Of a stretch of 64,000 nt of DNA, positions 26,627 to 37,540 are shown in pieces. Source of the DNA: Otis tarda (taxonomy: Eukaryota; Chordata; Aves; Otidiformes; Otididae); the NCBI GenBank assembly GCA_026413225.1, contig CM048557.1, positions 66,206,987 to 66,270,986 of the forward strand. The letters run 5' to 3'. The stretch's first letter is position 1, and each line of letters begins with the position of its first letter. A program made the translations under genes and the position numbers. The notes under the pieces were generated by a model. The model was not told the origin of the DNA, searched no databases, and worked only from the letters and a program-made list of their open reading frames with translations.

Positions 26627-27792
26627 TGTTAGGATAGTCAAATGGCTTGGTGGGAATCGTGCTGGCAAGGAAATGTGGTGTCACTGGGAGCTGGGTGTTC
26701 ATGAAAAGGCGAGTCTTTGTGGTTTTAATCAGACACGCAAAAACGAGCAAGGACAAGGATTTCCTTCCAAACCTGATCCCGAGGGGGTCAGGTCTAGAGG
26801 AATCCGTCTCTCTCCGTGGCCAACAAAGAGCGGGTGCCTCAGCGGGATGCTGTGAGCTGCTCTGTGGCGAGCAGTGCTGGTGGAGGGAGCGACACGGTTT
26901 TACTGCCTGTTCCACAGTTGGCCTCCATGGGACTGCCCGGAGACATTTGGCCAGGTGTAGCAGCTTCCTCACTGCCCCATGCCTTCCGCAAGCAGGCTGT
27001 AACCAGATGGCAGGGAGAACTTCTGGAAACCTCTCAGCTTTTCTTTCTTTAAATACTAATGATTATCCCTGTTTCTAACCACAGGGTTAGAACCTGTAGG
27101 GCTGTCTTCTGCGTGGGAACATCCATCTTTGAGTTGTGTAAATCTTGCTCAGTATGTGTACCTCCCTCATCCATTAATTTACAGGGAAATACCTTTTAGG
27201 ATGAGCTGAGCTACATTTGTCAAACTTCAGCAGCGGATTTGCTTATGTAAGGGCAGCAGTTTCCCTCCTGGATTTTGCCCTCAAAACCCACGGTGTGACC
27301 ATTGTGCGCGTCTGTTCCGATGCCACTGGCAGCTCAGCTGAAAATCTCTCGCTTGCTGCTGTCGGGGGAACAGCTATAGCCTGCCCGTGGCCACCCGTGA
27401 GAGAATTACTGTAGCTCTGATCGGATGCCTGCTCAGCAGCTCGGAGCACGGAAGGATGTCGGAGCAGACAGCAAAGCTCAGAGAGCTCGCAGACTCTCCC
27501 AGACTGAGGTGGTGAACTTGCGTTAGCTGTGGTGGTCACTGGGAACAGGACAAGAAAGTAATAGGCTTAAACTGCAGTCAGGCAGAGTTGGGTTGTCTGT
27601 TCAGGGCAGTGAATTTCTCAAGCAGATTGTGGAGTCGTTACGGGAAGGTTTAAATAGCAGGTCAGGCACACATCACCCTGCAAGGCTGAGCGGAGATCCT
27701 TTGCTGTGGTAGAGAAACGGATCGAGTGACCTCTGGAGGTGTTGTCTTAGTCCTGTTTTGTGTAATTCAAAGCTGTGGCTTTGAAGAATAAC

Positions 27793-27810
27793 TTTTTTTT
27801 TTTTTTTTTT
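27793..27810. repeat. Poly-T tract (18 T)
   Basis: Uninterrupted run of 18 T on the + strand. On the opposite strand it is a poly-A, but no retroposed gene body precedes it. Confidence 0.9.
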
Positions 27811-29863
27811 GTGCAATTGCATTAAATTTATGCTGCAGATGTTGTCCTTAATGCTCCTTACAGGCTTGGTCGGGTTCTGGGTGGCAGTGGTATTATAGGA
27901 GAGAAGAATTGTGAGGGTGGTTCAGCTGCTGAGCCGTTTAACTCTGTACCCGCTCAGCAGCGGTGGTCACCAGTAGATACATCTTGGAGAGCTGGCAGAA
28001 AGCAGAGGCAAGGGAAAATGTGTTGCACATCATCTCTATAGTGATTTGTAAGAGCTGAGATTGGCTCTTGAAGCCAATGTCAATCGAACTAACACCACTG
28101 TTGAAAAATTTCTCATTAGAGAGGTTATACATACTTACTTCAGAGTTTTGGCCAAACATCCACACTCGGTGGTCCAAATTTAACTGCCGTGTAGATTTAC
28201 CCAAGCCGTCACACTAAGTATTTCCCAGAGCTGGCGCTCAGCCTTCAGCGAAGGTGGTCTGGGTGAGTTGTAGCGTCGGTGATTTAACCCTTAGGTGCAA
28301 ATCCAGTGTTGCACGCTCCGGATCACGCTGGCTGCGTCTCTCTACAGCCTCAACGCCAGGCAGTTTCCACGCAGTATTTTTAGCAGGTGACCAGTGAAAA
28401 GTCCTAAATCTGGAAGTAACTAAACTTGTAATTTTCAATGTCGGCTAAATACTCAAGGGATTTTTAGCATGGTGTGTGACTAGTTAACAGGAGCTATCAG
28501 TTTACAGCAGTTCTCTTGCTAAGACTAAGCACTATGCAAAGAAAGTAAAATAAGAATCAAGCTTTAATATTTCCTAAAGGGAAGAGGAAAGGTAAATAAT
28601 TATCTAACCTCCTGAGATTCTGCTGAAGTCAGAATCTTGTATTAAAATGAGGAAAAAAACCAGCTTCCTCTAAGTCAATTTAAGATTTTAATTGCAGCAA
28701 AATTGAGGAATTCAGTTAGGATTCCCAGAGCAGATTGTAGCTGTCTCCCTGCTTACGCTCATCTCCTTTCATGATTATCCAGTGGCCCAAAACGCTGCAC
28801 GTGTGCACAGAAAGTTCCGAGGAAAGTACAGTTTAAAGGTAAAATTTTGTGTAAAAGCTAGAAGTTGTATCTAGCTTCCCTGGAGGAGTAACCATGTTTT
28901 CCCATTCTGTAGTGTTTTCCTGAGCGTGCATCACTTTGCTTCTGTCGTGCCGCTGCGTCGGGATGAAATTCCTGCGGGAGAGAGCGGGAGTTGGTGCTGC
29001 GGCTTGATGTTCTCCTTCTCTTGATGTTGTACAACTCAAGGTCTTGATTTTACTTTCACTGAAAATCCTGTCTGTCTTCTGTGATAGTTTTCCTTTTAAA
29101 GCAAAACAAAGAGCGCGGTTTTGGATTAAATATGTCATCAGAAGATTGTACCGCTACGTATGCTGGTTATCGTAAAGAAAATACCGAACAGATTATGCTC
29201 AGACCTTCTAAAGGAATTCACCTCCAGGCTGAATGCCACTGGGAGAAATATTGGCTTGAAAGGGAGCAATTTTGGAAGGTGATAAACCCTTGGAAATAGG
29301 ATAAAGTTTGCAAATGCTCCAGAACTATAACAAACAGCTTATGGTAATAAAGCATTGGCAGGAATAATCCCTGTTTGAGAAGAGCTTCTAGAGGCTGGAG
29401 CAAAATAAAGTGAGTTAATAACGCTTGAAAGTCTAGCCTCATTAGTGAAGTTGGTTTTTTTTTCAGCTAGAGACTGGCTCATTTCTGCATGGGGGGAAGA
29501 GCAAAGGAGAGACTTGGCTGCGTGAAGGCAGATGCACCCAAGGGTCATATTTCCCATGGACTCAAAGCTTCTCTCAGGGGTTCCTTGTCTTAGCACTGGT
29601 GCTTAGGTGGGGTACGTGCCCTGTGTCTGCGTCCAGTGACTCCCCTATGGCTGCCAGGGTGCTGAGCCCTGGCTACGGTCTGCATTGGAGGAGCTCTGAG
29701 CAAGGTTTGGTTTGGTAGCTTCTCTCCCCAGTTGGCCTGAGGTGCCTGGGGCCAGCCATTCTGGTAGGTTGCCGTTCAGGACTTGTACCTAAACAAGGGG
29801 CTAGCCTGGGCCAGCCGGGCCTGGGTTATTCTGGGAGGCCGGAGGGGTTGAGAGATGTCTTGT

Positions 29864-29883
29864 GGGTTGGAGGGAGGGGAGGG
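29864..29883 (+). other. Putative G-quadruplex motif
   Basis: GGG, GGG, GGGG and GGG runs separated by loops of 5, 1 and 1 bases in 20 bases. Short loops favour a stable parallel G-quadruplex in principle. The flanking 29,650-30,330 region is GC-richer than most of the window. Confidence 0.5.
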
Positions 29884-32800
29884 ATAGATGGCAGGAGACA
29901 AGAAATAAAGTAGATGCAGAAAGGAGACCACAGCCAGGCTGGTGGCAATGGGGAGAGAAGATTGAAGGGAGATCAGCGAATGGAGTTTCCTACATCTGTG
30001 CTCCTACCACACACCCTGCCCTGTAATCCCGGACGTGCTCTCCGTTAGCAGCGTTGTGGGGACACACCACAGGGTGTCTCCTCCAGAATGTTGATCCTGG
30101 TGGAGGCATGGCGTCCCTGCTGCAGACCTGGCATCCCGGCTTGATCTGGTGATCGTGCAAGGGGGCTATTCATGCTTCCCCTTCTTGCTGCCCCCGCGAC
30201 ATGCCGCAGAGCACCTTCTGCAGCGAGGACAACCATTTGCAGAGGGTTGATGGGAGCGTCAATGTGGCTGTTCCTGCTCTACACCTCTGAGTCCTCCTTC
30301 ACTGGCTCTGAGAGCACAGCGTCCTAGCAGCGACCAGCTCCTAATGCAGCAGAGATCAAAGGCAAAACCCCACTCTTGGCTTGCCAGCTACTGTATTTGG
30401 CATGGTGATCCCTACTTCTTCTGTGATGGGGTCACCTTGAAAAATAATTCCTCCTCCAGGGTTCGTTACCTGCACAGCCACATGATTCAGTGAGGTTCCT
30501 TTGGTGGTGATGAGTGTCTGGTAACATCCATCAGAGTCAAACCGCTTAGCGGAGAGCAGTACAGCGTATAAATCTCTTTTCCTTCTGTCGCTGCCTTTCA
30601 ACAACAAGCTAATTCCATTTAATACATAATGGTAACACTTTAATTGGTGATATAAAGTGAGAGGAGATGGGCAAGAATGGATACAAATGCATCTTGGCTC
30701 TGATTCAGCTGCTTCTTCACTTCCTCTGGATCTGAAGAGGAGTATTAGAAGAGGACTGCGTGTGAAAAGCCTCCCTGGGAGAGTGCTGCTGGAAATACAC
30801 TGTCTTCACGTAGCTGTGGTCAGGCAATCTGACAGGTCTACTGCGAAACCCAGGATGCTTAACACATTTCCCTTCAAAGAAGGGTGTTTTGGGGTATCTT
30901 TCTGTGTTTGATTTCTTTCTGAATTTGTTCCTAACTCTTAAGTTTGGGGTTTTTTTTTTTAATTACTCTTTTCTTTGGAAAACTAAATAATTTAGGCTCA
31001 TAAAATGTAAGAAATGCTCTTCTCCCAGATTGGCTTCTAATGTACTTCGAAACCTCAAACCCAACCGCTTCATGGGGTGCAGAATTACAGCAGTATGCCG
31101 CTGCAGACATCTCCTGTCTTCCTGCAAATCTCTCCAGACACAGTGCCTGCCCCGGAGCGTGCCGTGGGAAGCTGACTTCGTCTGCTCACCCGGCTTTGGT
31201 CGATGCCGCCTCGAGATACGGATCTGTGACCTTGCAGCGTGGAAAGCGCCGTGTGTGAGCAGGGGGCATGAAAAATAGGAGACTGCATCCTGAGCCGGAG
31301 GCGCTGCAAGCTTCCAGTGAATTCATGGTGCAAGTGGAGTGAGTTTGTGCTTGGGGTGAGGTGTCCAGATGCAGAAGGTGGCCGGAGAGTTCATAGGTGT
31401 GAGTACCAGCAATGCTTTAATGACACAAGAGGGAGCTATGGACTCTCCTGAGATACAGCAGTGTTCACCCAGGAGTAGAAACACACGTGAATGGGCAGGA
31501 GAAGAAATCTCGGAGTACAGCAGGCTCTGGAAAGACACACCAGGCATCTGTTGTGCTTGTATTTCTAGGGTTACTTTGCTACTAGTTAACTCTAAATGAT
31601 CTGGAGAGGAAGTTGGGAGGGAAGATTTCCTCCCTGAGGAACACATTAAAATTAAGAGATGGTTGTTCCTGAATCTGGTACCACTGTGGACATGTGAGGC
31701 GGATGTCAGGAATTACAGCTGCTATCCAAATGTTAAGCTTCATTGCTTACCTGTTTATTTTAAGTTACACCTGGTTGTAATTCCAAGTGATAAATGGTCA
31801 ATCCTTTAAAATTTGTTGTATGTGAAGTGTTTTTCCTACCTTTGTCTTAGAAAATAATGGATGGCCCTGGGGGCAGATGCTAGTCTTGGACACAGGAGCC
31901 CGAAGTTGGTCTCCCTCCTGATCTGTATGGGCCACGTGAGGTATGTTGCTCAGGCCTCGACTTGGAAATGAGACTTTGGGGGAATTTAGGATGTGCGACT
32001 TGGGCAGAGATTCCTCCAAACCCTTGCCGAGTTCTCCAAGCACCGGTTTCACCAGCAGAACTTCCTAGAGGCTTCCGATCCGCTGCTGCGCGAGTTCAGG
32101 GCTGTCACCACCGCTCAGTACTCTGCAGTCTCTCATGTAAGGCCAGCCAAAATCTTCAGAGTGGGCAGCGAGATGCCTGCTCACCTCACAGCAGCGTGCT
32201 TTACACACAGCAGAATGCTTGCCTTCAGAATCACGCCAGGACAAAGGAGCAGCGTGCGTACGTGCGTTGTAGTGTGGCAGTTAGAGCACTTCCCAAGAGG
32301 TAAAAGTCATTGTCTCAACGGCTTCCTTCAAGCTGACCGCTCAAGATGTGAGACTTCGGGCATTATGAAGATACCTGCTTATCTGTATTTAATTCTTCTT
32401 CCTTCCTGATTTTGGAAAAAATGTAGAAGTTGCTTTTATCTGTTGGACTTTGTGGGCATTTTGGTAATCTGGTTATGGATGGGCAAGGGATGACTGCAGT
32501 TTTCACGCTCTCTGGCTCAGCCTCACCTTCTGGATAACGGCATTGCTCATGTTATCAGGTGGTCTGCAGCTCCAAGCAATGTCAGCATCACTTGACCATT
32601 GGTCCATTCCCTGCCCTGTGTGTTGGGCTGTGCCTCTTCTCAAATATCCAGCGTATTTTCGCTCAAACAAAATTGCTACTTTCCCTCCCCCTCTCTCCTT
32701 TAAAGCTTTTTAAGCACCTCTTGCATTTTTGTCCTCATTCTTGCCTTTCACCCCAGTTCCTGGGTGGATACTACGTGCTATACTTGATACAGTCTGAGCT

Positions 32801-33488
32801 ATAAATAAGCAGCCGTTTGTTGGAAAGTAAAATTAGCAGGCCAGATTTTCAAACACGCTTCTAAATCCGTGCCTAGCCACCTCAGAGTGTGCATGGCCTC
32901 GTTTTCTGAGGTGCTGAATCTTGTTATCCTTGATTTCAATGGGAATTTGTGATGTGCGGGACTCACGGAAACAGGTCACTTTTATATTTGGGTCCTGAGC
33001 ATGGAAGGAAGAGCCTGATCTCCACCACAGTGTTGTCAGTGGAGAGACTGAAGTCATGGAAAGGTTGGAAGCTTGCTCTGAGTCAGTCCCTTACGTGGCA
33101 GCAGAGTGAAGTGGGGATTTTGGGGAGGGAGGCCCCTTCTGTATGTAAGGGAGACTGAGATGCTCAGTGAGTGACCATAGAGTTGCTTATGTCCCTGCGG
33201 TGAAACATTGCAGATCCTTGAATTCACATCTGTCACTTCACTTTGGCTTTCGTGAAATGCGGTTGTAGGCATTTGGCAAAAGCTGGAACCGTTACCCTGA
33301 TCTGAACGTTGCTGAGAGGGGTTTGTCTGCAGATCCGCTGCAGGAACGCTGTTGGTGAGTTACGGCTGGAGGTTAACCACAGAGCTTTGGCTCTTTGTGA
33401 TCATCCTCATGTGTATGTACCTGCTGTGTTCTCTGAGTGTCACTGGAAGCACTGCTGTCCATGGGAGTACAACAGGGATCCAGTCAAA

Positions 33489-33661
33489 CCACTCTAAGGT
33501 CTCCCCGGAGCCTCCTCTTCTCCAGGCTGAACAGCCCCAGCTCTCTCAGCCTGGCCTCATAGGAGAGGTGCTCCAGCCCTCTGATCATCTTTGTGGCCTC
33601 CTCTGGACCCTCTCCAACTGGTCCATGTCCTTCTGATGTTGGGGGCTCCAGAACTGGACGC
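33489..33661 (-). mobile_element. CR1 LINE internal fragment lacking its 3' end
   Basis: Antisense match to the ORF2 C-terminal region only, from the segment encoding RLRGDLR back to the segment encoding CVQFWSPQH. Unlike every other copy here it has neither the 3' untranslated tail nor the octamers: the low-coordinate side stops inside ORF2 (about 33489) and meets unrelated sequence. CR1 copies normally keep the 3' end, so deletion or rearrangement after insertion is the likely explanation. It shares the one-base GGG to GG loss with the copies at 24056, 57444 and 62527. Confidence 0.92.
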
Positions 33662-36556
33662 TAGCTCTGAAGAGTCTCCTTACAGGGTCTCTTTGCTCCA
33701 GGACAGGTTGGGAGAGTTGGCCTGGAAAACAAGGGCTCTGAGAGTGGGAGAAATGGCCAAATTTCACTGGAGGGCAGATTTTGCTTTTATCTTTTAATTT
33801 GGTTTGTGCTGTAGGAAAAAACACAAGTGTTGATTGCCTGCAAGTGGAGTAAGAAGGAGCTGCAGCCGGAGCGACAAAGGGAAGGAATGACAGAAGAGAG
33901 GCTGGTATGACAGATGCTTGTTGACGCTGCAAAGAGAGTTGCTTTACCTGCCACCAGGAAAATAGTTTCGGGCTTTTGGCTGGGTTTTTGGCAGCTGTAC
34001 ATAGCACAGCTTTTATAATTAAATTGAGCCTCCGGTTAGGAAGGCCCAGGCAGAAGATGATAAAAGCTGCAGAGGATGTGGTTGCTGGATTTCTCATTTC
34101 TAGCTGTGTAACCCAGGGCTCTGCTCTACAAAACCAAAACACAGATAGAGTATCAAGTAGAAAGTTGTTTGCATGCAGAGCATCCAAAAGACGTTTTCTT
34201 TGTTGGCTTGAGAGCCTCCAGCTTCTCCTTCCAAAGCCTTCTGCGTGCTGGTACACCAAGATGAGCGCTTGGCATCCTGCTCCACCGCTCCGAGCTTTGC
34301 TGGGGGAAGAGCAGCTGCTTCAGTTTACGTTTTCCGTGCCCTTTCCCAAGACGACTTTTCCCTCTTTGGGAAGAGTGTTTAAAAACCTACTTTAAACAAG
34401 CAGGGGTTACAGGAAGAGGAGTTTAAAGCTGAATTTGACTTATGTGACTCTACTAAGGTTTTACCTTGGAGAGGTGAAGCCACAGCACCAGTCTGGCTTC
34501 AAGCTTGCTCACAGTCAGCTGTCCTCCTTCCTCAGTGTCTCCTTGCCTCTTCTCCTGGGCTGCTGTCCTCCGTCCTGCCCTTTGCCTTTCCCTGGCTGTC
34601 TTCTCCATGCTCCTCATGCCCAGCACCTTCCTGGAGCTGCTTCCCGTCCCTCACCCTGGAGCTGCCTCCGTGCCCCTCCACTTCCTCCATTGCCAGCCAC
34701 CTCCTACTGAATCCTTCTGGGGTCCTTCATGGTGGTATCTGGTCTGGTGGAGACTGGGAGCTCCTGAGCCTGGAGCTCGGTACCTTGTGCTCCTCTGAAA
34801 GGAATGAGATCTATGTTTCAAGATCAATTTACAAACTTGGGTCATGGTGTCAAAGGGCTGGCCTAGCCTCGTCCCTGGCCCATGTATGCTTAGCCATTTG
34901 TTTTTTCAGCTCCTCACTTACCCCAACAAAACCATTATGAGGTCATTTGCGGATTAGGTTAGAACTTAACTTCCCTTTTTGCCCAGGTCAGAGCCCCACT
35001 CCACAGCTGTAGGGATCCTTGAGCCAGGCAGGGAAATCTCAGCTGTCCGGGCTTATGCCAGCCGCCGATGTCGTCTGCAGCGAAAGCCAGGCCCCAGGGC
35101 TGGCCGGCACTGCTGCGTGAATGGGCTGGGCTTGAACCCGGTGCCTGTTCCTTGCTGTGGGACAGGCGGTGGGGTTGTGCGAGCCAGTACATCCCCCTGC
35201 CCTGGCTGCTTGTGGGAGAGATGCTGCTTCGCTCCAGCGATGGCAGGGGACGGCTAGCCAGGGCTGCTGGCTGGTGGCCCTGGGTGCCAGCCGGTCTCGC
35301 AGTGCTGCAACGACAGAGCACAGAGCCTACACGTATGTGTACGTGTGTGTATATGGCTGTACACCTGTCCTGTCTATAGAGAAACACAATGGCACAGACA
35401 CGCTCACAGGCGGAAGAAAATGAGGCCAAAACTTCATTAGCGGGAGCGCTACTCCAAGTCACTTTAAAGACCAACTTGGTAATGTGCATAAAATCCCTGT
35501 CTTGGGTGAGCTGTCCTCTGCCTCTCTGCTTTTTAAATTGTTCTTGGCATTCAAGAGAGAATTGTATTAAACACCCAGAATCCCGCAATGGAAAGAGCAG
35601 GGCGCAGGGGAGTATATCTGAAAAAGAAAGCAGAGATAAAAGAGCAAGTGGAATGAAACCCTCTGCAACGTCCTTTTGAGGTAGTGAGTGAGGTTAATGC
35701 TGAGTTTTTCTCCTGTTACGAACACCAGGAGATAATAGCTGGTGAAGCTTTCCTGAAAGAAGGTTCCTCAGAGCAGGGAAAGCCATCCTGGGGAGCGTAT
35801 TGAGGAGCAGAAGCGGTTCAGAATACTGGTTGTGGGACAATCCCTGAGGGAGAAGCTGCTGTTCGAATGGGCGCGTGGTGCTAGAGAGGCCAGGTCAGCT
35901 CCGGTGGTGAAGGAGCTCGAGCGACACAGGGGGACGTGCGATTTCCCAGGGCACGTTCACTAGAACTGGATACTTTGCATCATTAGACCAGTTTGTGTGC
36001 ACAGCAAATGCAGATCTGAATCACTGGGTTTCCATTTTTGTTTGTTTGTTTGTTTTTCTTCTTCAGACTGTTGAAGTTTTGACAGAGAGAGGAAAAAAGT
36101 TTTATAGTCCAACTGAGCTCTCCCAGGAAACCACATTTGTACTGAGCTCTTGCTGAGTGAAGCCTACAGGCATTTTATGTGCATGAAAAACTAATGCACT
36201 AAGTTTTTTTTTTTACTGCCAAGGCGCATCTCTAAGAAGCAGAATAGTGTGCGTGCTCTTCCAGAGCCTCTGCACCTTTGCACCGTATTCCTGTTACCCC
36301 TGCAGCACTGCTCCCAAAGGACCCCTTCTGCCAGACCCCAACATCCAGCTGCGAAAAAGGCTCCAGTGAAGAAGCCAGCATCTCAGGGGTGGCTCCTTCC
36401 CCAATACCCAGCAAGCCTGAGGGACACACACCACACCTAGCAGTGGGTTTTGTTGTTCTTTCTTTACCCTTATCTGGATCTGTTCATCCCTAGCCTGAGG
36501 CTTGGGAAGCTTGCCACAAAGCATCCCATGGTCTGCCCTGGTTTTGTGGCCTTTTT
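33662..36556. other. Non-coding stretch
   Basis: No supported exon. A pyrimidine-rich tract (34511-34700) and a GC-rich patch (35,000-35,330) are present. The latter contains a 209-codon minus-strand open frame (34959-35588) that is GC-driven and has opposing frames over it. A TTTG microsatellite lies at 36035-36057. Confidence 0.5.
36035..36057. repeat. (TTTG)n microsatellite
   Basis: About four TTTG units flanked by T runs. Simple sequence repeat; a similar one lies at 61425-61444. Confidence 0.85.
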
Positions 36557-36847
36557 AATCATAGCATCTTAAGGTTGGAAGAGACCTCCAAGGTCATAAA
36601 GTCCAACCATCAAGCCAACACCACCAAGCCTACTAATCCATGTCCTGAAGTGCCACGTCTACGTGTTCTTTGAACACCTCCAGGGATGGTGACTCCACCA
36701 GTTCTTGGGCAGCCTGTTCCAGTGTCTGTCCACTCTTCCACTAAAGAAGTGTTTCCTAATATCCAATCTAAACCTCCCTTGACACAACTTGAGGCTGTTT
36801 CCTCTCGTCCTATCGCAAGTTACTTGGTAGAAGTGACCAACACCTAC
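36557..36847 (-). mobile_element. CR1 LINE fragment, second subfamily, antisense
   Basis: Antisense CR1 of a subfamily distinct from the 47030 copy: the tail reads AAGGTTGGAAGAGACCTCCA and the body GTCCTGAAGTGCCACGTCTAC. Encoded residues on the minus strand resemble the CR1 ORF2 end ([18 protein letters not shown]), with frame disruptions. The high-coordinate end directly abuts the duplicated block that starts at 36848. It is clearly more diverged from the 36982 and 56091 copies than those two are from each other. Confidence 0.92.
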
Positions 36848-37540
36848 CAATAGTTTGTGTAGGAGATAAATACGAACGATTTGATATTGAGTTGTGTGTC
36901 AGCGTGCTGGCTGCTTTTGCACTCAGATCTTGGGAGACCCGTGAACTAGCCTGAATTTATTGCAGTGTTTGTTGAAAGTACAGAATCATAGACTCATTAA
37001 GGTTGGAAGAGACCTCCAAGATCATCAAATCCAACTATTGACCTAACACCACCCTGCCTAACTAAACCATGTCCTGAAGTGCCACGTCTACACGTTCTTT
37101 GAACACCTCCAGGGATGGTGGCTCCACCACTTCCTTTGGCAGCCTGTTCCAATGCTTGACCACTCTTTCAGTAAAGAAGTGTTTCCTAATATCCAACCTA
37201 AACCTCCTCTGCTGCAACTTGAGGCCATTTCCTCTCGTTCTATTGCTAGTTATTTGGGAGAATACCCACCTCCCTACACCCTCCTTTCAGGTAGCTGTAG
37301 AGAGCAATAAGGTCTTCCCTCAGCCTCCTCTTCTCTAGACTAAACAATCCCAGTTCCCTCAGATGCTCTTCATCAGACTTGTTCTCCAGACCCCTCACCA
37401 GCTTTGTTGCCTTTCTCTCAATTTAGTTCTTGTACTGAGGGGCCCAAAACTGCGCACAGTATTTGAGGTGCAGCCTCACCAGTGCTGAGTTACAGGGGCA
37501 CCATCACTGCCCTACTGCTGCTGGCCACACTTGTCCTAAT
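36848..37540. repeat. Direct repeat copy 1 (134-bp unique flank + CR1)
   Basis: This block matches 55957-56666 in the same orientation, about 19.1 kb away. The first 134 bases (36848-36981) are not CR1; they read AATAGTTTGTGTAGGAGATA and onward and differ from copy 2 at only about two positions. The rest is an antisense CR1 with about 97% identity by eye, apart from a deletion of roughly 20 bases near 37418 in this copy. Homology stops at about 37540, where copy 2 continues as CR1. It arose by duplication of DNA already carrying the CR1, or by CR1 3' transduction. Confidence 0.88.
36982..37540 (-). mobile_element. CR1 LINE fragment, second subfamily, antisense (in direct repeat copy 1)
   Basis: Antisense CR1: 3' end at 36982 (AGAATCATAGACTCATTAAGG), extending back through the ORF2 C-terminal region to about 37540, equivalent to the ORF2 segment around residues VASRSREVI. 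It ends there while the near-identical sister at 56091 continues, so this copy is further 5'-truncated. Not coding-competent. Confidence 0.93.

Larger units (their letters stand above)
24521..33488. other. Long non-coding stretch
   Basis: About 9 kb with no CR1 copy and no confident exon. It holds a G/T-rich tract (25067-25150), two G-quadruplex-type motifs (26599-26626 and 29864-29883), a T18 run (27793-27810), a GC-richer segment (29,650-30,330) without a recognisable gene, and a weak exon-like frame on the minus strand at about 30356-30640 (see findings). Many short open frames overlap on both strands and look random. Confidence 0.5.

Noticed and set aside
33585..34259. 224-codon minus-strand open frame
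   Set aside because: Its C-terminal part is simply antisense CR1 ORF2 ([17 protein letters not shown]) and the rest is motif-free. Not a host gene.
34959..35588. 209-codon minus-strand open frame
   Set aside because: It lies in a GC-rich patch where stop codons are rare, is overlapped by three long + strand frames, has no recognisable motif and no splice context.
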